A DNA stretch of 64,000 bases from Gnetum montanum (lineage: Eukaryota; Streptophyta; Gnetopsida; Gnetales; Gnetaceae), in NCBI GenBank assembly GCA_015680685.1, contig MNCI01036132.1, forward strand, positions 620,138-684,137, read 5' to 3'. Every line of letters starts with the position of its first letter. Position 1 is the first letter of the stretch. The notes beneath the pieces were generated by a model. It had not been told where the DNA came from. It saw only the letters and a program-made list of their open reading frames with translations, and searched no databases. Both the position numbers and the translations under genes were made by a program. Of this stretch, positions 23,693 to 34,070 are shown piece after piece.

Positions 23693-24428
23693 TGATGGGC
23701 CACGATATCGCATGGGCCGCAATATCTCGTCCTCATTCTAGGCCTAGACTGTAGTGAAACTCTAGCAGTTTTACCTCTCCAGAGATAGAATAATTTCCAT
23801 GTGCCCACAGTAGGAGCTCCAAAGTGAAGAAATATTTATTCGAGCAAATATTGTACTTGAACACAAGTTTGTGTACGGTAATAAAGATGAACTTCTTGGA
23901 TAAACCCTGTAGTGCATGGAATAGGCTAAATAGGATTTTATTTACTATTATTTACTGTTTATTATTTAATTTCTTTATTAGTTATTAAATCTCTCTCAAC
24001 CCTTCTCTCCTAGTTAAGTGCCTCAATACGACCGCTTCAAGCATGTGCGTTACGCTTGGTGATCCCAACAATGACTAGCGTTTGGTAACCAAGGTTGCAT
24101 CGGTTCAGGGTGTGAATGGTAAGTGGGAATGGATGCTGATGCTAGGTTAATTTAGACTTATTTAGTTAGTTAAAGTTAGTAATTAGCCTCTTCACCCTTC
24201 ACCTTATCAGCATAGGAGATAAAACCAAAAAGACATAAAAATCATATACCTCAAACTTACTTAACCATACAACCGTGACAAATACAAGTAAGTCTGGGAA
24301 GACAACGAATGATTAACCTTAAGTGTTCCATAAGGCATGTAGGCACTTAGTATGTGGAGTTCGACCGAATCACATGTGCTATGCTCGTATTCATATGGTT
24401 GAGTGTAGGGGTACCTCGCCACTCATCA
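23693..24428 (+). repeat. 3' LTR of E2, lacking its TATA segment
   Basis: TGATGGGCCA to ACTCATCA. Compared with the 5' LTR, a block of about 70 bp is missing after the first two ATATCGC words, including the TATA box. The rest aligns closely. Confidence 0.92.
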
Positions 24429-24433
24429 CTATC

Positions 24434-24820
24434 CTTATTTCGACCCCATAATGGAGCTCTATCTCTATACCTACATTCATCTTCATCAAAACTAGATGTT
24501 GAAGAGAAAGAGAAAGATGACGAACTAGGAGAGTTTCCATGGATTCTATATTGTTCCCCTTATTCTCTTGATATATCTTTTTCAAGTTTTGAGGAGGTCT
24601 TAGGCCTTGAGGCCTTCCCTGGTCTAGGACTTACTCCATCTCCTTTAGGATTTTCTGCCTTAGGCGAATGTAGTCCTTGAGTGTAATAAGGGTCTAAATG
24701 AGCTTAAGAAACCCCTGCATGAGGTCGGTCACTCCAATTTTCTTCATCATATATCTCATTAGTTCTCCAATGGATGTTCTCTCCATATAATGCATTATCA
24801 CTTCCTAGCGAAAGAAACAT
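24434..24820 (-). pseudogene. gag of E1, N-terminal part
   Basis: Minus-strand ATG at 24820 (MFLSLGSDNALYGENIHWRT), aligning with E6 gag (MSLLQGSDDASYEENIHWRT). It includes the Ser-rich block (SPSSSSFSFSSTSSFDEDE). It ends at the E2 insertion and resumes at 17449. One stop is seen at codon 44. Confidence 0.9.
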
Positions 24821-24887
24821 TGTTGTTGGTTTATGATGTGTGTGACTTAATTTTTTGAATCATTAATGCATTTACAGTGATCGTATA

Positions 24888-25743
24888 TAATGAATCATGT
24901 TTTACATGAGCCTCAATATCAGGTATCCAATATCAGGGTGGCTGCAATATCAAGTACATGATATCATGACCCAAGATGTGATATTGGGTATCCAATATCG
25001 TTGGGTATTCCTAGGCCTATAAATACAGCCCTTGGGCACATGATTCAAGAAAGTTTTTTAGTCAAGTAGTGAAATTCTTATAGTTTGTTCATTCGAGAGT
25101 TAGAATATTTTCCAAGTGCCCACATTAGGAGGTATAAGTGTAACTAGATCTTTATTTAAGCATTGATTTACCTAAACACACCATTATGTTGGCCATAAAG
25201 ATGAGCTCTTTGATTCATCCTTGCAGCACTTGAGACTTTTTTTTCTTTATGCATTTATGCATTGTGATTTCATGCAGTTCACATTTAACGTTATTCATTT
25301 GGCAATTAATTCTGATTAATTAAGTAATTAATTAAATGCATGAGCACAACCCCTTCAAACATATGTGTGACACTTGCTAGCTCAGAAACAGTTAGTGTTT
25401 GACAACCCAAGAATGTTTACACGAAGTTTAAGATGTGTTCGAGAAGTGGGGATGGTTACTTGTGTTAGGCTAGATTAGACAATAGTTCACTTAGAATTTG
25501 ATTGCTCTCACTTTCATTATTGTTTTAGGTAATCAAATTGATCAAACATAAAATGATAAAAATCTTATGCCTCAGTCACACTTAGCCATATACTTGCATT
25601 CCACAAGTGAGACTGGGAAGACAACGAACGAACAACACAAACTCATTGAGACTTGGTAATGAAAGTCTGTGGAATTTGACTAGATCACATGTGAATGCTT
25701 GTGATTCCTATGGTTGGGCATAGGGGTACCTCGCTACTCATCA
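24888..25743 (+). repeat. 5' LTR of E3
   Basis: Starts TAATGAATC (3' LTR: TGATGAATC) and ends CTCATCA. TATAAATA at 25018-25025. U3 contains five ATATC-centred words (AATATCAGG, GATATCAT, CAATATCG), unlike U3 of E4 or E1, while R-U5 aligns with all of them. Confidence 0.92.
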
Positions 25744-25744
25744 T

Positions 25745-25762
25745 TGGCGCCATTGCCAAGGA
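25745..25762 (+). other. Primer binding site of E3 (tRNA-Asp)
   Basis: TGGCGCCATTGCCAAGGA, the best-preserved copy: 15 of 18 positions match the complement of plant tRNA-Asp, and all three mismatches are G to A. Confidence 0.88.
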
Positions 25763-25909
25763 GTTTAGTTCTATGTGCACTATCTAAACTTAGTGAAACT
25801 TAGTAACCTCATTGTTCAAACCCTAAGGTGAAATCTTGCAAAAAAAAAATTATTATTATAACTAAATTAAATCTTAATCACACACTACATATAGATTCAC
25901 TAATATAAA

Positions 25910-28210
25910 ATGTCTTCTTCTCACAGGAGCTTATCTCCACCCAAGACAAACCAAGTGCCTCAACAATACTAGGTGGTATATGCTCATCCCAATGAGTATG
26001 TACCAAACTTCATCTTCATCTTACATCAAGATGAAATGTTGCGATGGCATGACATGAAAGGCAACATTGTGTTGCCATCAGATCGATTTTTTCCAACTAT
26101 GCCCCAACTAATGCTTGCACTACATGGACTTCAACATCTTCATGGGGAGTATGAGATGTGAGATCCCAATTCAAGGGATTACCATCCCATTGAAGCACAA
26201 AGGTTAAGGGATTGTCAACTGGCACAATAACATGAGCTTTCGAAGGCCAAGGGGCTAAACACTTTTCCACCTCTGCTTGGCCCACTGGATGAAGGCGAAC
26301 ACTTCTCTAGGGACTTTTCCTTTAGTGACACTCCTCTTTTTGACTTTGGTTAAGGGGCCCTCAACCAGAATGTGCATTCCACAATTCATAATCTTGGTTC
26401 TGGTCAGAATGGATCCAATGACAAAAATGGATTTGAAGGAACAAGTTATGACAAGAAGGCAAGTGGAATTCACGATCATGATTGTGGTCCTGATCATCGA
26501 AGAGAAGGCAGTAGGTGCCAAAAGAATGCAAGGCCTTCTTCCTCTTCCCCTTCATCATCTTCTTCTTCATCATCTAGCTCAAATCATGGCCGTAGAGAGC
26601 ATGACCATGATGGAGGTGACCAATGGAACCGAAACAACATAAGGGACCATCGGGAGAGTCACGATCAGAGGCATGGGTGATCCAGAGAGACCCACCACCA
26701 TGAAAGAAAGGTTAGTAGAGAACATCATAGGCATCATCACTATGGCCTTAATGAACCTCTACTTGTCACTTGAAGCATGTTAAACATTGCAGAGGCCATG
26801 AGGATTCAAACAAGGCATGTAAAGGATATCAGAATAAAGAGGCTGGACATGAACAACATCCCTGGGTTTGAGGAAGGCTATGACGCTGATCTGCAAATCA
26901 TCTCCAAGCCTTCCAAGATGCATGTGTCTTGTAGAATATTGAGAAGCGCTGGCAAAAGTTGAAATTATTTCCAAGGAAACTCATTAAGGAAGTAGAAAAT
27001 TGGTATCGATCCTTGGAACTGGAATTAATCAGGTAGTGGAGTATGATGTTAGAATTGTTTAATGATGAATATCAAATGTACTCCCAAGTGTACAACCTGA
27101 GGAAGCAGATCCAAGGGTGGAAACAAGGAAACCATGAGCCCTTCGATGCTACTATTGGCCAATACCACTCTCTATTGCATAAGTGTCCTGACCATGGATA
27201 TTTTCATCTTGATCAACTCCACCATATTATAGATAGGTCGTAATCCAAATAAGGAAAACCCTTGGAGTCTATGCTCAAGGGAGACTGATAGAGTTAAGTG
27301 CTCGTCAGATCCAAAAGTTAATTAAGCATAGGAGGGAGAATTAAGAAAGTGAAAAAGTGCAAAGGAATACAATAAGGATTCTTATATTTGCAAAAGGGGG
27401 ATTCGATTTTGCAATAGTGAGGATGAGTGAACAAGAGATGAGGTGGATAATCAAAAAACCTTATCACTCTAGAAATTTTAGTCTAAAATTACGGCTAAGG
27501 TTGATCAATTATGGAACTTCCTGGACAATAAGTTTTAAGTTGTTTTAAAAATTGCTAAAGAATCCAAGGATCAAAGTGATGAGTGTCAGCATCGAAGACA
27601 TAAGGTAGCTAAACGTGCCATATCCAAGGGTAAGGGTAAGATGGTTGCTAGAGACAATTGTAGAGAGTAAATCAGATGATGATGGTGGGTGTGACATTTT
27701 CCAGTATAAACATCCCAATGGATGTTATCCAATTATGTCACACTTGCAGGAATCTAGGGTGTATGCCTTACATCCATGACTTGCACAAAGGAAAACAGCC
27801 AAAAGATTGCCTTATCCACAAGGCAACTCTTGATAGTTCCACCAACCATAGTAGTATTATCCAAGTGGAACTCCATCACAACCTTATGAATTGTACCTGC
27901 AATGGTAGCAAACACAATCATGGGTGTTGGCACCTCCAAGATAATAATACCCCTACTAGCAACCAAATCCCTATTGTTATTATGTTTATCAACCTTCATC
28001 TCCATGGGACTCTTTTGGTCATGTTGCTACTTACCAACCTCACCACTAACCTCCTAAAGTTTACCAATCGTTATATGCAAGAAGGAATGCCACCTACTAT
28101 CCTCATGCTCCTCCTATTCCTGCACCTACTCCTTCGCCTCCTACATAGCTACCACCTACTCCATCCATGCAGGGTGAATTTCCTACCCAACCACAATAAA
28201 TAAATGCTAT
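25910..28210 (+). pseudogene. gag and post-gag of E3 (decayed)
   Basis: ATG at 25910 (MSSSHRSLSPPKTNQ), then VYAHPNEYVPNFIFILHQDE. A Ser run (26530-26580) lies within a His/Asp/Arg-rich spacer. The capsid block (WSMMLELFNDEYQMYSQV, HKCPDHGYFHLDQL) is at 27035-27240. The Cys/His motif at 27690-27725 has its second Cys changed to Phe (CDIFQYKHPNGC). The Pro-rich post-gag runs to about 28210. At least six stops or frameshifts. Confidence 0.85.
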
Positions 28211-28630
28211 GAGGGTAGTAAATCTACAACCAGTTAGCCAACCAAGTGGGTTGAAACCACGATCAAAGAAAAGACCCTTCTTTCGACCTCGTAGTCCACT
28301 AAAGCCCTCTAACACACCAATGGTTGGTGGCCCTACTCATCCACCTTCCTCTACATCACCTTTATCTAAGTCCCCTTCAAACAAAGATCCCTCTCAAATC
28401 CATACCATGATGTTAACCCATGTTGTATCTAGTTGGATTTGAGTCGACAACCTACCCAGGAAGTTAGCTGATCCTAGGAGTCCCTTAGTATATTTGCAAA
28501 TTGATGAGAATGAACCTTGTAAAGCTCTTCTTAACTCTAGTTCCAATTTTAATCTAATATCGCATGAGATGTACACTACGTGGAACCTTCCTCCCTTGAA
28601 GAAGAGCAACATCAAGCTGGAGTTAGTTGA
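28211..28630 (+). pseudogene. Protease of E3, first half
   Basis: Contains SKSPSNKDPSQIHTMMLTHV as in E4 and E2, then the active-site block read as LLNSSSNFNLI (Asp changed to Asn), ending at KSNIKLELVD just before E4. It resumes at 37196 with SIIIPLRLVEDIVT. Confidence 0.85.
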
Positions 28631-28635
28631 CTAGT

Positions 28636-29621
28636 TAATGAGAGTGATTACTCTAGTGGTTTATTCTAATTATTAGAGTAGTTACTCTAGCAGTTTATTC
28701 TAATTATTAGAGTAGTTACTCTAGTGGTTGATTCTAATTATTAGAGCAATTACTCTAGCAGTTTATTCTAATGATTAGAGCGGGTACTCTAGCGATTTAT
28801 TCTAATTATTAGAGTGGTTACTCTAATTATTAAAGTAGTTGCTCCCAAGCCTATAAATATCGTGCCCATGTGCACAATTGGGAGGAAGTCTTTTAGCAGT
28901 CAAGTAGCGAAACTCTTGTAGTCTTTTTGAAAGTTAGAGTATTTTCCAAGTGCCCATAGCAGGAGGTTTAAGTGTGGACGAATCTTTATTCAAGCATTGT
29001 GTACCTGAGCATACGTTATGTATGGCAATAAAGACGAGCTCTTCGATTCATCCTTGCAGCACTTGAGATTTATTTTCTTACACATTTCTTTTATTTTATT
29101 TTCTTATGCATTTATTTTATTTTATTTTATTTTATGTACTTTACATTTCTGTTATTAGCACAACAATTCATTTTGATCAATTAAGCAAATCGTTAAATTA
29201 CACAAGCACGACCACTTCGAGCATGTATGTAACGCTTGGCAACCCAGTAACGATTAGCATTTGGTAATCCCAGTAGTGTTGCACTGGTTCAGGATGTGTA
29301 CAACAAGTGGGAACGAATGCTGGTGTTAGGATTAGTTAGAACTTAGATAATGACCCGTTAAGTTAAATTAGTCATTTAGTTACCTCTCTCTTTCCCTACT
29401 AGTGCAGGACATAAAAACATGAAAGCTATAAAAATCATATGCCTCAAGCTTACTTAACCATATAATCATGACATATAGGTAAGCTTGGAAAGACAATGAT
29501 CAACCAACCCATCCTTATTCCACAAGGGCACATAAGCACTTAGTCCTTGGAATTCGACCAGATCGTGCGTGAAACGCTCCTATTCGTATGGTTGAGCGTA
29601 GGGGTACCTCGCCACTCATCA
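28636..29621 (+). repeat. 5' LTR of E4
   Basis: Starts TAATGAGAG (3' LTR: TGATGAGAG) and ends CTCATCA. TATAAATA at 28852-28859. A (TTTTA)-rich run lies at 29090-29140. R-U5 as in E3. Confidence 0.93.
28647..28845 (+). repeat. 34-bp tandem repeats in U3 of E4
   Basis: About six copies of a unit TTACTCTAG-TGG-TTTATTCTAATTATTAGAG-TAG. The TACTCTA and TAGAGTA words are inverted to each other, so each unit is a small palindrome. The same array is at 36245-36410 in the 3' LTR. It lies immediately upstream of the TATA box. Confidence 0.9.
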
Positions 29622-29622
29622 T

Positions 29623-29640
29623 TAGCACCATTGCCAGGGA
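29623..29640 (+). other. Primer binding site of E4 (tRNA-Asp)
   Basis: TAGCACCATTGCCAGGGA, one base after the LTR. Four transitions separate it from the tRNA-Asp complement. Confidence 0.8.
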
Positions 29641-29757
29641 CTTAGTTGTTTGTGCGCTAATTAGAACTTAGGAAATCATTCACATCATTGAAACGAACCC
29701 TTAGGATTCATTTAGAAAATAATAAACAAAAATACATTTCACACTGAACAGACAAGT

Positions 29758-32200
29758 ATGTCTCCTTCTTCATACGAAAGGGCCTCACTGCCTAGGTTTG
29801 AAACAGGAAACAATCAACGGTGTAATACACATGACGTTGATCCACCAGTCCCTCAACAAGTTCGAGTGGTATATATTCATATTGATGAGTATATACTAGG
29901 CTCTACCTTTATCCTCCATCAAGATGAACAACTATGTTGGTGAGACTTAGAAGGTAACATAGTGTTACCTCCCGATCATTCAGTCCCAAGCATGCTTCTT
30001 CATGCTCTCACACAAATTAGCATGTCATACTTACACAAAAAATATGTTGTGCAAGACCATGACTCAAGATAATATTGTCCTATGGAGGCATAATGTCAAA
30101 TGTACTTGTAACAAGAGAGACATCATAAGTCTTTGAAGGAGAAGTGATCCCAGGATGTCCCACACATCTTAAGCGAAAATGAGGGTGGTAAACCTACCTT
30201 AGGCACTCGCCCACACAATGATGTTCCTCCCCTTGACTTTGACCAAGGGGTTGTGTATCAGGACCTTCATTCCACTATTCATAACCCAGGTTCTGATACC
30301 CATGGGCACAAAGGATCTAAAAAAGGAATACAAACTCATGATAAAGGTGGACATTCTGATTACAATCGCGATCAGGGCCGAGACCGTAGAAGAGAAGGTA
30401 GCAGACATCCTCATGGTGACGGTTCTCCTTCTTCTTCACCTTCATCCTCTCCTTCAATATCTAGACATGGTCATAAAGAAAAAGACCATGGGGATAAAGG
30501 TAGGCAAAGTGGAAGTCATAGATGAAACATCCAGGAAAGGGGATAAGGGCACTCTAGAGAGTCACAACATAGAAGAAGGGAGAGTAGGGAATAGCGTAGG
30601 AATCATATATGCCATGGACAAGACAATCATGATGAACCCCTACTCACTACTCGAAGTATGTTGGACATAATTGAGGCTGTTAGAATTTCAACAAGGCATT
30701 AGAAAGATAGTAGGATCAAGAGATTAGATATGAAAAACATCCCATGATTTGAAGAGGGATACAATGCTAATCCTTAGAATCATTTATAAGCATTCCATGA
30801 TATGTGTGCCTTACAAAACATAGAGAACGAATGGTAAAAACTTAAGTTGTTCCTGTGGACACTAGTTAAAGAAGTGGAAATCTGGTACCAATCCTTAGAA
30901 CCAAAATCTATTCATAGATGGAGTACTATGTTAGAATTATTCAATGATAAGTACCAAACGTACTCCCGAGTGTCCAACATGCGAAAGAAAATCCAATGCT
31001 AGAAACAAGGAGGACATGAACCCTTGGATGCTTCCATGGGCCAATACTCTGCACTATTACATCGTTGTCCTGGTCATGGTTATTCGCAAAAGGATCAACT
31101 GCACCATCTCGTGGATGGGCTTATGCATGAAACGAGAAGAACCCTTGGGACTTATGCCCAAGGAAGACTATCCAAGCTTAGGTCCCATCAAATTCAAAGA
31201 CTATTGGAGCAAGTTGCTAAGGAAGAAGGTGAGCTATGGAAGAGACAAAGTGTGGAAGAGTATAACTGAGATCCTTCCCTTTGGAAGAGGGGAGTAAGAT
31301 TTTGTGAGGATGAAGAAGAGTCACCACTTGAAGAGATGGTGAATAGGAAAACTTTGTCTATCTAAAAGTTGACATTAGAAGTATCGGCAAAGGTAGACCA
31401 AATGTGGGATTCCCTAGACAATAGATTTCAATATGTTGTTAAAATACTAGAGGAGTCTAGAGAGCAAGGTAGTGATTGTGAAAAAAGAAAAAAGAGACAA
31501 GCTAAACATGCACGTAGCAAGAGTAAGGGCAAAGTTGCCATCATTGAAGAGGTTGTGGAGTCAAAAACAGACAATGATAGTGGATGTGAAATATGTCAAT
31601 ATGACCATCCTAAGGGATGTTGCCCTATAATCTCACATCTGCAAGAGTCTAGGGTGTACGCACTCAACCCACAATTGAACAAATGGCAAGCATCCTGAAG
31701 GTTACCTTACCCCCAAGGTAACCCAAGACAGTTCCACCAACCCTTAACGTATTATCCAAGTGGAACTCCACCACAACCAATTAAGCAATATCAACAGTGG
31801 TAGCACCCACAATCATGGGGAATGCCACCACCAAGGCAATAGTATCCTTATTGGTAACTTGACCCATATGGATATTATGTGCATCAGCCAATCTCCCCAC
31901 ATGACTCTACTAGTCACATCACTCCTCAACCTCACTACCAAGCCCACGAGTATTATGGGACTCCCTCTTCTAGAAGAAATATTTTGCAAGCATATTATCC
32001 TTCTCATATGATCACATCTCCTCCACCAATAGCTCCACTACCACCTACTCTAGCAATGCAAGGTAAAATCCCTAACCAGCCGCAGCAACGTAACACCACG
32101 AGGGCTGTTAACTCTCAACCTACTGTTGGTTCCAACAACCACATGAAGAGAAAACCTTTCTTTCGAACCAATATTCCAACCAAGCCCTTGAAATCATAAG
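29758..32200 (+). pseudogene. gag and post-gag of E4 (decayed)
   Basis: ATG at 29758 (MSPSSYERASLPRFETGNNQ). It has a HPDEYI-like block, a His/Arg/Ser spacer at 30360-30525 (REGSRHPHGDGSPSSSPSSS), a capsid block (30890-31270, HRCPGHGYSQKDQLHHLVD), a charged helix, a Lys/Arg patch (KRKKRQAKHARSKSKGK at 31480-31530) and the intact Cys/His motif CEICQYDHPKGC at 31585-31620. The post-gag segment (31740-32200) is rich in Pro, Tyr and Gln (HITPQPHYQAHEYYGTPS). Stops at several Gln and Trp codons. Confidence 0.87.
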
Positions 32201-32283
32201 CAGCTGATTCCTTAGATGTCTCAGTATCAATCAAAACTTCAAAGCCCCCTTCAACTCAATCACTGCACTCAACGCATACAATC

Positions 32284-33198
32284 ATGCTAACACATGTCAT
32301 CATCAACTGGATCAAAGCTGGCCACCTTTCCAAGAAATTCTCTAATCTTAGGAGTCCTCTAATATACTTACAAATCACTGTAAATGCACCGTGCAAGGCT
32401 CTTTTGGATTCATATTCCAGTGTCAACTTGATTTCTAAAGAAATGTACAAGGCCTCAAACTTGCCTCCATTGAAAAAGAGCAACATCCATCTAGAGTTGG
32501 TCAACCAGTCCATCGTTGTCCCATTGGAACTGGTGGAAGAAATTGTTACCATTGTTTGTGGGTGGTCGTACCTAGCTGACTTCCTAGTGATTCAGGTAAA
32601 TAATGGTAAGGGGGACTTCCCAATCATAATGGGAAGAGCAGGGCTAAGCACCATCGATGCACGCCTAGCAATCCATGATCTTTCCCTAGAAATATTAAAG
32701 GAAAATACATTCAGAAAGATTGAGAAGAAGAAAGTTTCATGCATGGCGTATAGTGACACAAGGTGTAACTGTGTGCAGAGGTCATGGTTTGTACAAAGTT
32801 TAGCATTGCCTGCATGCAATCAGTGTGCACAAGTGATTAACATACAAAGATGCCTATATGCAACAGCCACATGACAAGAAGACACCCAATGGCTAATAGC
32901 TGATTAAGAAAGCAGTTCACTCATATGCATAGAACCAACTGAGGGTTTGACTTATGCTTACATTGATAGCATAGATGCATTAGAGCAAGTCCACCACCAA
33001 CTTTCAAGTCTTAACCTTGAAAATATCAACTGGGAGAAGTTGGAAATCTTTGAGAAATTTAAGCAGGAGCCCCTCAAGCTAAAACCATTACCCACTGGTA
33101 TGGAATATACCTTCCTTAAAAATGAAAAATTGGTAATTATTAACGCTAAGCTTACTCCTCAACAGAAAGAAGAATTGTTGAAAGTAATAAATAAATGA
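32284..33198 (+). pseudogene. Aspartic protease region of E4
   Basis: Open for 196 codons (32284-32874). Starts at MLTHVIINWIKAGHLSKKF. The active-site block reads LLDSYSSVNLI, where the Gly after DS is Tyr, so activity is doubtful. The flap/second-half block LVEEIVTIVCGWSYLADFLV and DFPIIMGRAGLSTID follow. A linker to RT (32947-33198, ending LLKVINK) is open too. Cleaves the polyprotein in active relatives. Confidence 0.85.
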
Positions 33199-34070
33199 TC
33201 GGAAGCCTTTGCTTGGTCATATCCTGAATTAACTAGAATAGATCCTAGGATATGCCCACATAGAATTTACACTAACCCCTCCATGAAGCCTCAAAGACAA
33301 CTGCAGAGGTGATTGAACCCTAAGCTGAAGCAAGTAGTTAAGGAAGAAATCGAATAGCTTCTCAAGGCTGGGTTCATATACCCCATTGTTGATAGCGAAT
33401 GGGTTAGCCCCTTAGTTATTGTGCCTAAAAAGGAAGGCAAATGGAGGGTGTGCATAGATTTCAGGCTACTAAATATGGCAACATTTAAAGATCACTTTCC
33501 ATTGTCATTTGTCAACCAAGTCTTAGACACCATCACAGGGCTTCACTATTATAGTTGTTTAGATGGATATAGCAGATATAACCAAATACAAATAGCCCTA
33601 GAAGACCAAGCCAAGACTACGTTCACCAGTCCTTGGGGAAAGTTCACATACAAACAGATGTCGTTTGGCTTGTGCAATGCCCCTGCAACATTTCAACAAC
33701 TAGTTCTAAGCATATTCCAACAACAAATAGGGAATGGCGTGGAGGTCTTTATGGACAACTTCTCCACTTATGAAGCAAACTTTGATCAAGCCTTGGACCG
33801 GTTGGAGCAAGTGTTAAAAAGATGTGTAGAAACCAATTTGAGGCTCAACTGGCAGAAAAGCCATTTGATGGTCCCAGAAGGCATAGTACTAGGGCACAAA
33901 ATCTCACACACAAGGATAGAGGTAGACCTCAAGAAAATCAAAATTATCCAATGAATTACCCATCAACCAGAAACTATCAAAGATATTCAGTCATTCCTTG
34001 GACATACTAGCTACTATAGGATATTTATTGAGAACTTTTCAAAGGTTTCCAAACCATTGGTGGAATTAAA
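33199..34070 (+). pseudogene. Athila-type reverse transcriptase of E4, catalytic Asp changed
   Basis: Begins at SEAFAWSYPELTRIDPRICPH, then RVCIDFRLLNMATFKDHFPL, FTSPWGKFTYKQMSFGLCNA and the catalytic block VFMDNFSTYEA. Relatives have FMDDFS, so the second catalytic Asp is Asn (E3 keeps DD). Open from 33421 to 33954. The text after RT (SFLGHTSYYRIFIENFSKVSKPL) stops at about 34070, where the deletion joint lies. The short motif series (LDGYSGYNQI, FMDDFS) marks the Athila lineage. Confidence 0.9.

Larger units (their letters stand above)
17455..24428 (+). mobile_element. E2: Athila-like gag-protease element, no polymerase
   Basis: Perfect target-site copies CTATC at 17450-17454 and 24429-24433. 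The sequence on either side is the gag of E1 read on the minus strand and becomes continuous when E2 is removed. Order: LTR, tRNA-Asp primer site, gag, post-gag, protease, a joint at about 21691, 3' region, PPT, LTR. RT, RNase H and integrase are absent. This is a gag-only (TR-GAG-like) element that would need helper functions. The LTRs look a few percent apart by eye. Confidence 0.93.
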
